Shown here piece by piece: positions 53,801 to 62,585 of a DNA stretch of 64,000 nt (position 1 is the stretch's first letter; every line of letters begins with the position of its first letter). Source of the DNA: Dipteris shenzhenensis (Eukaryota; Polypodiophyta; Polypodiopsida; Gleicheniales); assembly GCA_047967505.1 (NCBI GenBank), contig CM106538.1; one strand, 5' to 3'. The position numbers were made by a program, and so were the translations under genes. Below the pieces are notes generated by a model, which made no database searches, was not told the DNA's origin, and was given only the letters and a program-made list of their open reading frames with translations.

Positions 53801-55172
53801 TGGGTGCCTCACTCTACATGCAGTGGGCCAGGTGGGAGAGGGGACCTGCTTCTTCTTTGGGATCTTGGAAAGCTTTCCGTAGGCTTCCAGAGGAAACCAA
53901 ATCAAGGTTGACAGGACATCTCAGAGGGAGTGCAGGGAGGATCTTGCAGATTGAGGCAGCCCTTCCAGAGGCTTGGATAGACACAGATGATATGCCTCTC
54001 ACTTCCTCCACTTGGGCAGGTACTTTCTCGAGAGGCGGGGTTCCGCTTCAGGTCTTAGCTTTCCGAGATGCACAGGAGGATACTTTGGTTTTTAGTGTCC
54101 AGGATGGTGGCAGATTGCTCAAGTCCACAGAGGACATCTTGCTTGAGTCTGCTTTTCAGCCTATCAGGGTTGTAGGTCTTTTGATGCAGGGATCAAATTC
54201 AGAGTGTGGTTCTTAGACCCTGACCCCCAGCTACTCTCCACCGGGTCTTGGAGGCTCTGGCTCTATGGAGGAGTTCCCATCAGGTATTTACAGTGGGACC
54301 CCGGAGAGTGGGAGTGGATTGACGCGGGGCATCGAGAGAAGAGCATCCCCTTCTTTCGTTACACGGTCAGTAATGCCAGGAGATTTCAGCTCAGTAGTAG
54401 AGGTTGGAGACCCTCTAGAGTTCCTCATTGGGAGACTTTTAGTATTACTGCGGATCAGCAGAGGTACTTCTGGAGGAGGCTCTGGAAATCCCACAGGAAT
54501 AGAAAGATCACTATCTTCTTTTGGCTTTCTATCCATGGAGGGATTGCAGTGAACCTTTGGAGGTCCAGATTCGGAGCCGACCCTACTTGCCCTCGTTGCC
54601 TTTCTGCTTCGGAGTCTATTCAGCATTGCTTATGGGATTGCAGATAGGCGAGATTGATTTGGATGGGGATAGCCAGGATCTTCAGTCACTTTGCCCATTC
54701 CCCACTTTTTATGACTTGGGGCTCAGTGGCTTGGCTTTCTCTTACAGGACCTCAGGTTTTCTATGAGGGAGTTGACTCCTCAAGGGCCATTTCGGTTCGA
54801 CGTCATCGGGTTGACTTCTGTTCGTTGGATGTGGTACCACACCGTCCTTTTACAGCTGTACATGCCTCTGTGGATACTTCTTGGGAGATTCTAGCGAGCA
54901 TAGCAGCCTGGCATATCTGGAGAGCCAGATGCACAGAGGCTATGGAGGGTACTCAGGTTCATCCCTCGCACACATTGGCTAGTATCTGGACAGACATCGT
55001 ACACACTTTGATGGCCGTTTGGACGGGTATGCAGGGGGACTCTCGTGCAGCCTCAGCTAGGAGGGCTTCTTTCTTCAGGGAATGGAAGGATTCTCCTTTC
55101 TTCTCTGAATCTACTACAGGGTTGAGATGGCACTTTCAGCCTCAGCCTTGGCTTTTTTCCACCTCACTCTGA
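50876..55172 (+). pseudogene. ORF2 of family A LINE: endonuclease, RT, zf-RVT
   Basis: ORF2p nicks DNA and reverse transcribes the element RNA. Endonuclease: MRIISWNIQGLGG, IDILFIQEHKLD, VIGGDFNMVELPSDK and TSDHFPVVLAI (50876 to about 51640). After a frameshift between about 51640 and 51700 an 840-codon open run holds the linker and RT: FEKAYDRVDWSFLEGTLL (motif A), SVRQGCPLAPFLFLFVAEAM (motif B), SELADDTTFYLDA (LADD, 52948-52959) and RRKLLFWSSAKLDLASRVVV. An extra TG at about 54197 shifts the frame again. The zf-RVT domain follows (HGGIAVNLWRSRFGADPT, CPRCLSASESIQHCLWDCR), with TAG at 54645 replacing CAG, and the C-terminus reaches 55172. Total length is about 1,430 codons, normal for plant L1-type ORF2. 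With three defects it cannot be active as read. Confidence 0.93.
51559..54216 (+). CDS. Open RT-containing segment of family A ORF2
   Basis: This is the longest intact frame of the window (885 codons; the first 30 or so are out of the true frame). It comprises the linker (ALQREEQKRPSDAWIQERLA), the segment HKGKCPGLDGLTPSFFIAFW, HLIPKGGSRNLLSQWRPITL, the whole RT palm with the motifs listed for ORF2, the thumb and the connector up to ILLESAFQPIRVVGL. All three catalytic Asp residues are present. The segment itself could fold as an RT but has no start of its own. The 28.1-kb and 44.6-kb copies match it closely. Confidence 0.88.
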   Translation: MHCCGGFHFRSLPCCAGYLRASLERPVYQHQDSRFAHVQGGQPHPSHVAAALSGISDFYCSVACTRRRDILRREIGVRQQLAALQREEQKRPSDAWIQERLAAARAHLQLLLDQRAEYAFHARESFWIQMGGRVNKHFFSTLGPRHSRESVSQLIDSHGVLQTEPDDVLHIASDFYATLLTADPETHDREDARQAIWQSIPVLVNPDMHVLLDAPFTNTEFRTALSALHKGKCPGLDGLTPSFFIAFWDMIGDYITSAMQAIWDSGEMPGSLTEGLIHLIPKGGSRNLLSQWRPITLLGTCYKILAKAISLRLQPLLPDLIHDTQTGFVHGRSIFDNIFSFWEASEWAMQSGQNLAILLLDFEKAYDRVDWSFLEGTLLRFGFTDVWIRGVSSLYRSAHSQVLIGGVRGERFQISRSVRQGCPLAPFLFLFVAEAMSIYVRSQADIFGLRLPIRREEELLDSELADDTTFYLDASPQTLTSFRTALDLFCLAAGAQINRHKSNGFWISDEDTPVWGLDIGFTWVQRGVPIRYLGCQVGLGISTTQQFAPVLESIRRKLLFWSSAKLDLASRVVVVNQVLLATAWFICSCWCRSRDCIIQLRRPIMNFLWSGLDGTADALARVAWETLILPTQDGGLNIIDPDLQCRALLCKMVVRGLMPGQEPWKDFLISSIQRCTPSSGGDWMSSVRWIFTTAHLRSPSSPLMVAILKAWASFRSSLRRIPPSSREEIDRQPIMWNDSILDDLGRPLGASLYMQWARWERGPASSLGSWKAFRRLPEETKSRLTGHLRGSAGRILQIEAALPEAWIDTDDMPLTSSTWAGTFSRGGVPLQVLAFRDAQEDTLVFSVQDGGRLLKSTEDILLESAFQPIRVVGLLMQGSNSECGS

Positions 55173-55281
55173 AGGATTTTTTATTTATCCTCATGATTTC
55201 ATGATGTATTCCGCCTCGAGCTTGCTCTCGCGGGTTTTTGTTCTTACTTAATAGAAGTCTTTTTCATGGAAAAAAAAAAAA
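55173..55281 (+). other. 3' UTR, hairpin and poly(A) tail of family A LINE
   Basis: A 97-bp UTR ends in 12 A. The block TGTATTCCGC, GAGCTTGCTCTCGCGGGTTT, CTTACTTAATAGAAGTC is shared with the ends at 30.4, 46.3 and 62.0 kb and, in shorter form, at 12.74 kb. GAGC-TT-GCTC is a perfect short stem. In other LINEs a 3' stem is what the RT recognises; here that is an inference. Confidence 0.75.
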
Positions 55282-56490
55282 GGCAGATCCAACTCAAGTC
55301 TGCATATCCACCTCTGGGTCAGAACCTCTACCCTGAGGTGACAAAGCTACCTGATGAGAGGACAGCAAACCACATTCTCTTCAGGAAAAGAGTGTGACTG
55401 GCTGTCACAGCAGCCCGAGTAATGAGGTGACAAAGATACCTGATGAGAGGACAGCAAACCCACCACATCCTCTTCAGGAAAAGAGTGTGACTGGCTGTCA
55501 CAACAGCCCAAGTAATGCCAGCACCTGAATTTTCTTCAGGAGTATGGCCATTAGATGCAATACCATTGGAGGTAATGGCCTTCTCGCTGTGACAGTCTTG
55601 CGCGCAGTCTGCCAAACTTCTTGTAAAGTCTTTTCTTTGCCTTTAGATTGGAGGTGGAAGGCAAAGAAGTAGGAGCATTCCCATTAGAAACAAGTGGCGC
55701 TTTGCCTTTATCCTATGCAACATAAGCCTGTTTATTGCCTTTGGTTTTAATCACAGAAAAGCCACCCATATCCTCGTTTTGCTTCTATGCGAGCATAGCA
55801 TCTTCTGGCATCGTTTGCACACGCAAAGGACATTGTGAAGCCATATGCCCAAATTTTTTGCATTCAAAACAAGCACATGCTGATTCTAGCTTGCAGTCGC
55901 CATCAAGCTGATCTTACTCGGACAAAACTTTAGGTGCTCCCCCGTAACCGTTTCTCACCTTCAGGCGAAGTTCTGCTAGGCTGCTGCTCCAGACGAGTTT
56001 TATCACAGACAAAGAATCAAGCATAACTTTTCGAGGTTTGCTCGGATTACTTTGAAGTAAAAAGAAATTTTGTTCCTTAGAAGCTAAGCTACATTTTTCC
56101 CTTCTGGGTCAAAGTCAGATTCTGTTTTGTTTGCGCGATATCAGCATCGCAAATAGGGGGGGTCCTGGCAGTCTGTCATTTTTTCAATGATTGACTGAAA
56201 AGCAGAAAAGCAGCCTTCCTATGCTGCAACAGTAGCATCATCTTTGCCCAATACTAGGCAAAATGAAGTCATCCTCCAAAATAGCCTCGAGCTGCATAAT
56301 GGACCTTGCGAACAAAAAAAACATCTAGTGTCCTTGTCAGCCAATTTCCAACTTCTGCAACAACATGCATACGACCTGGAAAGAAAATAATAACATCATG
56401 CTTTGCATACTCCCTCACAGGATCAACAATGTCATCCACCTCAACCATAAGTCCAACTATGGGAGTTGACTCTTTCCCACACACACACTT
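55282..56490 (-). pseudogene. Family F ORF1 C-terminal half with CCHC knuckle
   Basis: On the minus strand one reads MCGKESTPIVGLMVEVDDIV (56484), VIIFFPGRMHVVAEVGNWLT (56400-56340), then a zinc knuckle CFECKKFGHMASQCPLRVQT near 55880-55820 (CxxCx4Hx4C), and the C-terminal segment NGHTPEENSGAGITWAVVTA near 55560-55500. The last segment matches RHAPEENSGIGITWAAMTA at 59.67 kb. A 110-bp part of the gene is tandemly duplicated at 55336-55510. Its 5' half is cut off at 56490 by the 3' end of another family F copy. Downstream on the minus strand is a family A insertion, after which the endonuclease start follows at 48.8 kb. Confidence 0.82.
55336..55510. repeat. Tandem duplication within family F ORF1
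   Basis: GAGGTGACAAAGNTACCTGA, TGAGAGGACAGCAAACC and GAAAAGAGTGTGACTGGCTG each occur twice at a spacing of about 90 bp (starts at 55336 and 55424). The duplicated segment encodes TASHTLFLKRMW twice. Confidence 0.88.
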
Positions 56491-56559
56491 TTTTTGTGAG
56501 TATTCGAGTACTTTATATTACAAGGGAGCTAACCCAGAAAAGCCGGTCAGCTGAAAATG

Positions 56560-58157
56560 TACATCAGGAGAAAATTTCCATGTAAGACCAATATACATCA
56601 TGATCTATGTATCATGTTTGCAGACAACCGAAAAGCGATTGCTGCAAAGAACGACGGAAAAAAACAAAAGGAGAGAAAACTAGATCACCAAAGACTCTGT
56701 GGTTTCTATGTTTCCAGAGAGTCCAAAGTGCCAAATAGTGAACCCAGGTTAAAAAACAGCTCAAACTCCAGCCGTCGAGGATAGATCCCAAATAGCCACA
56801 AAAACTTGCCAAAGGAAGCCTGAGGAAATCTCAGTCTCGCAGTCTCTGCTGAAGAAAAGTCAAGAAGCTCCGTGTCTCAAGGCAATGCCCAAAAATATGA
56901 GAGATAGATCCCCTTGGAGCTGAACATCTATGACAAATAGCAAAGCAATACGTCTGCACGATAAGAGCTGTCCAGACGCAATAACTCCCAGCAGAACACG
57001 CCAGAGAAAGACCTATTGTCGTAGAGGGACCTTGGAGTGCCAAATACCATTTGACTGGACGATGCAAACGCCAAATTTGATTAGCCATATTTGATGCCCA
57101 AGGTGGAGACAACATAACTTTATATAAAGATGAGACTATAATATGAGGCAGCTTCAAAAGACGAATGGATGAGTGTAGTGGAGTAAGAGACCAATCCTGA
57201 AGCTGTCTTGAAGTTCTAAAGGCGGTACTAGCTGAAAGGATTGAAGCATCCAAGTAATGACCTGCCATACAAGACAGTAATGCATACCTAAACTATATTT
57301 TCAAGCAGCCAAAGGGAAAGATAAAAGAGTGCCATCATCCTGAATGACATTTGCCACAGAGGAAATCCCTTTTGAGTTAAGAAATAATGAGCGTCTAGGC
57401 TCCTACAAAGCCAAAGGCAAAGGAAAGATCCGTGACCAGTGGATGCTCTCAGCTCTCAAAGAGTTACACTGCAAAGAGTCCCGGCCATGCCAAGCCAGAT
57501 GTGAGAGAATATGTTTCCAATCCAAAAACATTTGAGTAACAATAGGGCAACCTTTGGCTGTGCCTTCAATACTGCCCAAGAGAAAATCCCATTGAGAGGG
57601 TTGCCAACAACCAAAAGCAATAGTAGTAAGATGAAGAAGTAGTGCATCATAGCAGCCCAAGGGTGATTACCATGTAGAAACTATAACATCATTTTCCCTT
57701 TATGAGCGAGAATGTGCACATGAATGTTAAGAATATTAAAACCACCATGCATTTTTGGCGAACATAACCTCTGTACAGGGAGTAGGCGCAAGCTCTTCCT
57801 GCCATGCTTTGAACGCCAGAAGATTTCCATGATGACAAACAGACGGATGTAAGATCTCCTTTGGTAAAAAAGATCAATGGCAGATAAAATTGAATGTAAG
57901 CCATCAAAATAGATTGAACAATTCTAAAGCGGGCATGCAAAGGCCAAGTCGCCAACTTCCAATATTCCAGCTTTTTCTTTAGCATAACAAGAACCCAATC
58001 AATCTGTTGACGATGAGAGATTGACCAACCAAGAGAGATTGACCAACCCAACGGATAACAAAGATGACGTGCTATCAGATGGGTGGGACAATTTCTCCTG
58101 GCCAAAGTAGACCGTGCCAATCTTTAGGATGCAAAGGCAACAGACGTAAGTGAAAGT
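56560..58157 (-). pseudogene. Post-RT region and zf-RVT of family F LINE
   Basis: In order: RQQIDWVLVMLKKKLEYWKL and ATWPLHARFRIVQSILMAYI (58035-57880), a repeat of VGLVNLSWLVNLSSS from an 18-bp duplication at 58017-58050, WKHILSHLAWHGRDSLQCNS (about 57520-57460), LLKLPHIIVSSLYKVMLSPP (57170-57110) and, near 56930-56860, a degenerate zinc motif CHRCSAPRGSISHIFGHCLE. The order parallels 41.7-40.5 kb. The reading frame changes at least four times. Confidence 0.78.
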
Positions 58158-58159
58158 GA

Positions 58160-59490
58160 CATGCTGTAATAATTGCTGCCTTGCTGAAATAACCTCCAGT
58201 GAAGGGGTATCTGCTTTACCAAATTGAGTAGCAAAATGATGAACACAAGCTTCGGCAAGCTGTGCTCGAGAAGCACTCCAAGCACCATCAGAAAAAAGGA
58301 CCCTGCAGATACTTCGAGAGTGCCTCCTGTAGTGTAAGCCTTTTAAAAAGGCTTTGGATGAACATCCTTTATCCATGAAAGCCCTCTGTCGTGCTCGTGT
58401 CTCCCATTTGGAAACTTTTCTATTATCATTACATTGCAAACAATATTTATCCTGGTATAAGATCTGATTTTCTTCCATAGAGAGATTTCTAATATGACTC
58501 AACTCAGTCAAGGATTGACACATATGTTTGGCATGAGCAACATTCTCTCTCAAAGACTTCATGTGAGATTTGCCATAGTTGCGAATAACTGCCTGCATTC
58601 TGTCAATGAAAGCTTCCCAAGCATAGTCAATGCCAAAGCGATACTGCTGTGACAAGGGATGGATGGCCTCAGAGACCATGGCTTTGTATGCATCATGCTG
58701 TAAATAACTGTTATTGACAATGAGTTGTCTTCTTTGAGTAAGCCGATCATCTGGCATGTCATGAAGAGAGATCCTCAACCACAAAGGGGCATGATCAAAA
58801 TGCATAAAAGCATAATCAACCCATAATTTAGGAGTGAGACAATCATAGTGCTAAGGATTAACTCTATACCAACGATCTAGACGAGCCTAATAAGAAGACT
58901 GAGCATTATGATGATAAGAATAGCCTGGCACCATAGGCTGTGATTCTTTCCAAAGATCAACAAGGCTGAGCTAAAGCGATGGATTCGACCAATGATGGCG
59001 CTCAGAAGCCAGCATGTGAGTATGGCCAGAAGTGCCATCACCCTGTTGAGGAGCATTATTAAAATCCCCACAAATAAAGTCATATTGTCACCATGGATAA
59101 GCTTGCATCTCAGCCCAAATTAAACCTCTACTGCGAGAGGATTAAGGTGCATAAACCGAGGCAAATTCAAAAATGTCACCCTGAATGAGACACTGTATAG
59201 TCAGCCATCTGCCTTGGCTATCATTAAAAGCAACCACACTATCTAAAACTCATGTTTCACCAGGAAAACCACACCCGAAAAAGAGTATCTCCTGCATACA
59301 AAATGCCATACCCAGCAAAGTGCTCATATTGACCAGCATACATATTCTTATTATGCTCTTGCAATGCCACTATATCAGGCTGTAATTGATTGAGATAGCC
59401 CCAGGCAAGTTCCCATTTCCTAGGATCACATAAACCCTGTACATTGAGCGTCAAACACTTTATATGTGACAGCATATTTACAGAATATGT
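58160..59490 (-). pseudogene. Endonuclease and linker of family F LINE
   Basis: The endonuclease begins IKCLTLNVQGLCDPRKWELA (59490-59430), has LQPDIVALQEHNKNMYAGQY (the Glu box), GDFNNAPQQGDGTSGH near 59060-59020 and DHAPLWLRISLHDMPDD (58800-58750), where the final Asp-His is intact. The linker is one open run from 58805 (268 codons): WEAFIDRMQAVIRNYGKSHM, LSMEENQILYQDKYCLQCND and ACVHHFATQFGKADTPSLEV. Stops break the endonuclease in its middle (59250-58900). Confidence 0.82.
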
Positions 59491-59705
59491 ACAGCTGAAA
59501 ACCAAAAGAATCAAGTCTGCATTTCAATCTCAAGATCCGGCCCGCGACCCTGAGAAGAAACAAGTGTCTGCGGAGAAGACAAAAGACCTGTAATTTCCTC
59601 TTCAGGAAAGAGGGTACGACTTGCTGTCATAGCAGCCCAAGTAATCCCAATTCCTGAATTTTCTTCAGGAGCATGTCTGTTAACAGGCACAGCCATGGAG
59701 CATAG

Positions 59706-60390
59706 TGACAAATCCGGCCATATGGGTTTTGAGCTGCAAATGGCTCAACATCGACCTCGCCATCCGGGCTTCCGGGCTTTGAGCCTCAAATGGCTTACGA
59801 CAAAGGCAGGCGCCAGGACCATCCAAATCGGCAAGGATAACACAAGAGCCATTTGGATCCCGTATAAAGATAGCACAAGAGCCATTTGAAGACGAAAGGA
59901 GATTGAGAGAATGCCTTGGCATCTTATGGGCCCAAGTGGTTGTAACGAAAGTGAAACAAGGGAGAGCGGTATAAGGAAAAGGGTTGGCCCTCCATTCAAA
60001 AGGTGACTTGTATAAAAGGCCAAATGGGTGACTTTGGTCTTCTTTGTTGTATGTACAAGTTTGGAATACAAGCTCCCTCTTCTCTTCCAAGAGTGTCTTT
60101 AGGTGTTCTCTTGTTTCCTTTATAGTGCTCCATTCCCCTTCACCCTTCCCTTCCCCTCTCCCTCTCCCTCTTCCTCTATTCTCCCATCTCCATGTCTCCC
60201 TCGCTTCTCCCATCTGCCCCTTCCCTCTTCTCTTGTGGAAACACATTGCAACAATCCGGGAGCCGCTTGAGTGACACTTGCAAACGGCTTGTGCCTTGCA
60301 TTGCTCTCACAAGAAGTAGCTTGAAGTAGAGGCTCCGACGGCATTCCTTCAAGATCCCCGCAACACGTGAGTCACCGTTGAGGCTAGACA
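59706..60390 (+). mobile_element. Ty3/gypsy-type LTR (685 bp)
   Basis: The left edge TGACAAATCC at 59706 coincides with the end of family F homology, and the right edge GGCTAGACA at 60390 ends in CA, two bases before a primer-binding-site-like sequence. A TATA box (TATAAAAG) at 60011-60018 is followed by a CT-rich leader. U3 carries direct repeat pairs (TTTGAGC.GCAAATGGCT near 59724 and 59778; CACAAGAGCCATTTG near 59840 and 59874). Size and layout fit a plant gypsy LTR. The opposite strand is open over 188 codons by chance (low complexity). A second LTR was not found in the window. Confidence 0.75.
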
Positions 60391-60393
60391 TCT

Positions 60394-60412
60394 TTGGCAC
60401 CACTGCCAAGGA
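60394..60412 (+). promoter_or_regulatory. Primer-binding site of gypsy element
   Basis: TTGGCACCACTGCCAAGGA follows the LTR end. It differs in four or five places from TTGGCGCCGTTGCCGGGGA, the sequence often found after the 5' LTR of plant Athila/Tat gypsy elements. Most differences are G to A or C to T, as expected from decay of methylated cytosines. Confidence 0.7.
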
Positions 60413-61383
60413 ATTCAAGGTATGCTTTTGCATTGCACTTGCCCTCTCTCATCATTTACCCATTACTCATTGTTTCAAGCTTAACTTGCAGCTTTGATAG
60501 TGGAGTTGTAGGAGAGGAATAAGTGAAGAAGTGTGTGTGTGGACGGAAAAAAGATGAAAACTGTCACTTTTCGTTGGAAAGCATTTTTTATCACGGGAAG
60601 CTTGTTTTTTATGTTTGTTATTGTCTTGAAGTGATAGGAAGATACTTTAGAAGATTGCTAAGGTGTGTGTGATAGCAAACTCCAACAAGAACACCCAAAA
60701 ATGGAGATGGAAGCTCAAATTCGCAGTGGTGCTTGAGTGTTGACAGTCCCACTTGTAGAAATTTCTCATTCATGCACCAAAAGTTGATGTTTTTTGCTCT
60801 TTTTTGTTTAGTATAGGTAGTTTAGGTAGTGCATTGCACCCACAAACACTCAGAGCTGGAACAAAAACTCAAAAATCACCAGAACTCACCAAACAGAGGT
60901 CGGTGAAATTCGTGTTCTCAAACTTTTCCTATCCCCATGGGTCGTCGCCATAACGCTATCCACATGACCCGTCGCCATAGCTCTATCCCCACAGTCAAAC
61001 CTTCATTGACCCGTCGGCTTAGTCCATATCCCCATAACCTGACAACTATCCGCCATCTAACCCGCCGCATTAATTAATAGGTGTCAGAATTTGCTATCCT
61101 GCCGGTTTGACAGGTGTTGACTTGTGGCCATGAGCCTATGTCCACTACCCATCGGCTTACTGTCAACCCTACGATGGTCGCCATATTCAAATCCTGTTGA
61201 CTTGAGTATCCCGCCGTGCGCGTCCTTAGCGCTTACCCCACGATCGTGGGCATACCATCTTCACCCCATCCCGCCAACACATGTCAACTCTCTATCCCTA
61301 TGCCCGTCGCCATAACTCTATCCCTACGTCCATGGGGATATTTATGGGACAGTAAAAAATATACAGAAATAAATATGAGCCAA
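60413..61383 (+). other. Gypsy leader with interspersed CCCGTCGCCATA repeats
   Basis: A long untranslated leader is normal in Athila/Tat elements. Between about 60940 and 61330 the motif CCCGTCGCCATAACTCTATC recurs in variants (about 60945, 60969, 61005, 61303), with spacers. No long coding frame is seen before 61384. Confidence 0.55.
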
Positions 61384-61384
61384 A

Positions 61385-61741
61385 GTGTACTTCCGTGGAG
61401 ATCTCTTATACATGCACTTGAGGTCTAGAAGAAATTTGTCCAAGGAACCCGAGCCCAAGGATAGTGTTTTGAGCTCTCACTCAATGCTAGTGCCTCGGCG
61501 TGAGGACCCCTCTAGCTCCGACAAGACAGAGAGCGTGAACGAGGAAATGCAAGACCCCGGAGGCCCGAGGGCTTCTGAATCCCCCTACACCAGCTTGGCT
61601 CCACCTAACTCCCCTACTCCTTCCGTAGCCTCCAGGTTAAGAGGTACGATATCACACATATTTAGACGGTTGGGCCGAACGGATTCAAGAGACATGGAGA
61701 ACCCTTTCGCCAATATGTCTGCAAAAAGGGAAGGCCAGTAA
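61385..61741 (+). pseudogene. Putative gypsy gag N-terminal fragment
   Basis: 118 codons with a basic start (MYFRGDLLYMHLRSRRNLSK), then a Ser/Pro/Glu-rich part (SLAPPNSPTPSVASRLRGTI) and MENPFANMSAKREGQ. Past the stop, frames continue with pieces like LDPTAFTGHPNLEGMKD (61770-61820). Its place after LTR, primer-binding site and leader suggests gag, but no capsid signature is visible. A family A fragment ends the reading at about 61873. Confidence 0.5.
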
Positions 61742-61872
61742 CAACCAGCCCTTGAGCCGTCTTTGTGGACTTAGATCCCACAGCCTTCACAGGACACCCT
61801 AACTTGGAAGGCATGAAGGATGAAAACCCATGGATAAGGGAATTCACAGGGCGAAACCTTGGCCGAGGAAAC

Positions 61873-62077
61873 GCTCAGAGATTGGAGAGACTCTCCCTTC
61901 TTTGCTGAGACTTCTACAGGGTTGAGATGGCATTTTCAGCCTCAGCCTTGGTTTCTTTCTACCTCATTCCTCTGAGGTGTTTTATTACATGCTTAGCATG
62001 GTGTATTTCCGCACAGAGCTTGCTCTAGCGGGTTTCTTTCTTACTTAATAGAAGTCTCTTTTTGAAAAAAAAAAATT
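61873..62077 (+). mobile_element. Family A LINE, extreme 5'-truncated copy
   Basis: Only the last 205 bp of the family: the ORF2 C-terminus (WRDSPFFAETSTGLRWHFQ), the 3' UTR with hairpin GAGCTTGCTC (62016-62025), CTTACTTAATAGAAGTC and an 11-A tail. It lies in the gypsy gag region. No target duplication was recognised. Confidence 0.88.
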
Positions 62078-62359
62078 TTGGATTGTAGTAATATATGTGA
62101 GTGATGAGGAGTGGGCAGAAGTTGTTTGGCTTCCAAAGGAAATGTGGCCTGAGTATGTGCTGAATGTAAAGGGGTGTAGAGACGGGGATTTTGAATAAAT
62201 GCTTTTACCTTATGATTGTGTTGTTCAGTTTGCTTAAATGTGGGTAAGGGTGGTTGTGAAGGCCGGCTAAGCTCTATCTTTTTTGTTCATCCACCGGGAT
62301 TTGCAATGACTCTAATAAACCCACGCTTCTAAGGTGTTCATCCTTAGTAACCTAACAAA
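62078..62359. other. Unassigned stretch
   Basis: T- and G-rich sequence with no coding signal; possibly continuation of the gypsy internal region. Confidence 0.4.
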
Positions 62360-62585
62360 TCCGGCAACCTACCACATCTGCATATAGTAGTATCTGTACC
62401 ATCAAATCAGCCAATAGGGAGCCCTCTCCTCCTAGGCAATCCACAAAGGATGTGATCTCATCAATGTATAGCCTGAAGAGAGTTGGTGAGAGGGGGCAGC
62501 CCTGCTTCACCCCTATGGTGCTCTCAACCCAATCTAATAGCCCCCCAGGAGTGCCGACTCACCCTCTGATGGACTCATACGTTGA
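62360..62585 (-). pseudogene. Family B LINE RT fragment
   Basis: On the minus strand one reads TPGGLLDWVESTIGVKQGCP, LSPTLFRLYIDEITSFVDCL and GGEGSPLADLMVQILLYAD. This is RT motif B and the start of motif C, matching SAPGGLSDLVEST/TIGVKQGCP of the split element. About 225 bp remain. On its high side it is joined to a gypsy protease-RT remnant. Confidence 0.82.

Larger units (their letters stand above)
48800..55281 (+). mobile_element. Full-length family A LINE
   Basis: This is the most complete element in the window, about 6.5 kb: C-rich leader (48800-49322), ORF1 (49323-50879), ORF2 (50876-55172), 3' UTR with hairpin GAGCTTGCTC (55218-55227) and a 12-A tail (55270-55281). It sits inside a minus-strand family F LINE, whose endonuclease start lies at 48.4-48.8 kb and whose ORF1 resumes at 55.3 kb. 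Damage is light: two in-frame stops in ORF1, and two frameshifts and one stop in ORF2. It is probably the youngest large copy. A target duplication is not certain; short A-rich AAAAAG occurs on both sides. Confidence 0.93.
56491..59705 (-). mobile_element. Family F LINE lacking the RT core
   Basis: From high to low: ORF1 end (59705-59511), endonuclease (59490-58780), linker (58770-58160), then directly the post-RT segment (58155-57000), zf-RVT-like region and 3' UTR ending ACTCACAAAAAAA at 56492. The linker RQQLLQHVTF is joined to the codons that follow the RT (LHPKDWHGLLWPGEIVPP, parallel to LHAKDCHSLLWPGEIVPP at 41.7 kb), so the RT palm with motifs A to C is deleted (about 0.8 kb). The element lies inside another family F ORF1 at its 3' side and is cut by a gypsy LTR at its 5' side. 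Confidence 0.82.

Noticed and set aside
55328-55615. Possible CRISPR-like direct repeats
   Set aside because: Only two copies, adjacent and coding for part of a LINE ORF1; a simple tandem duplication in a plant-like genome.
59680-60246. 188-codon open frame on the minus strand, Arg/Gly/Glu-rich
   Set aside because: It lies antisense across an LTR with TATA box and CT-rich leader and is better explained as a chance frame.
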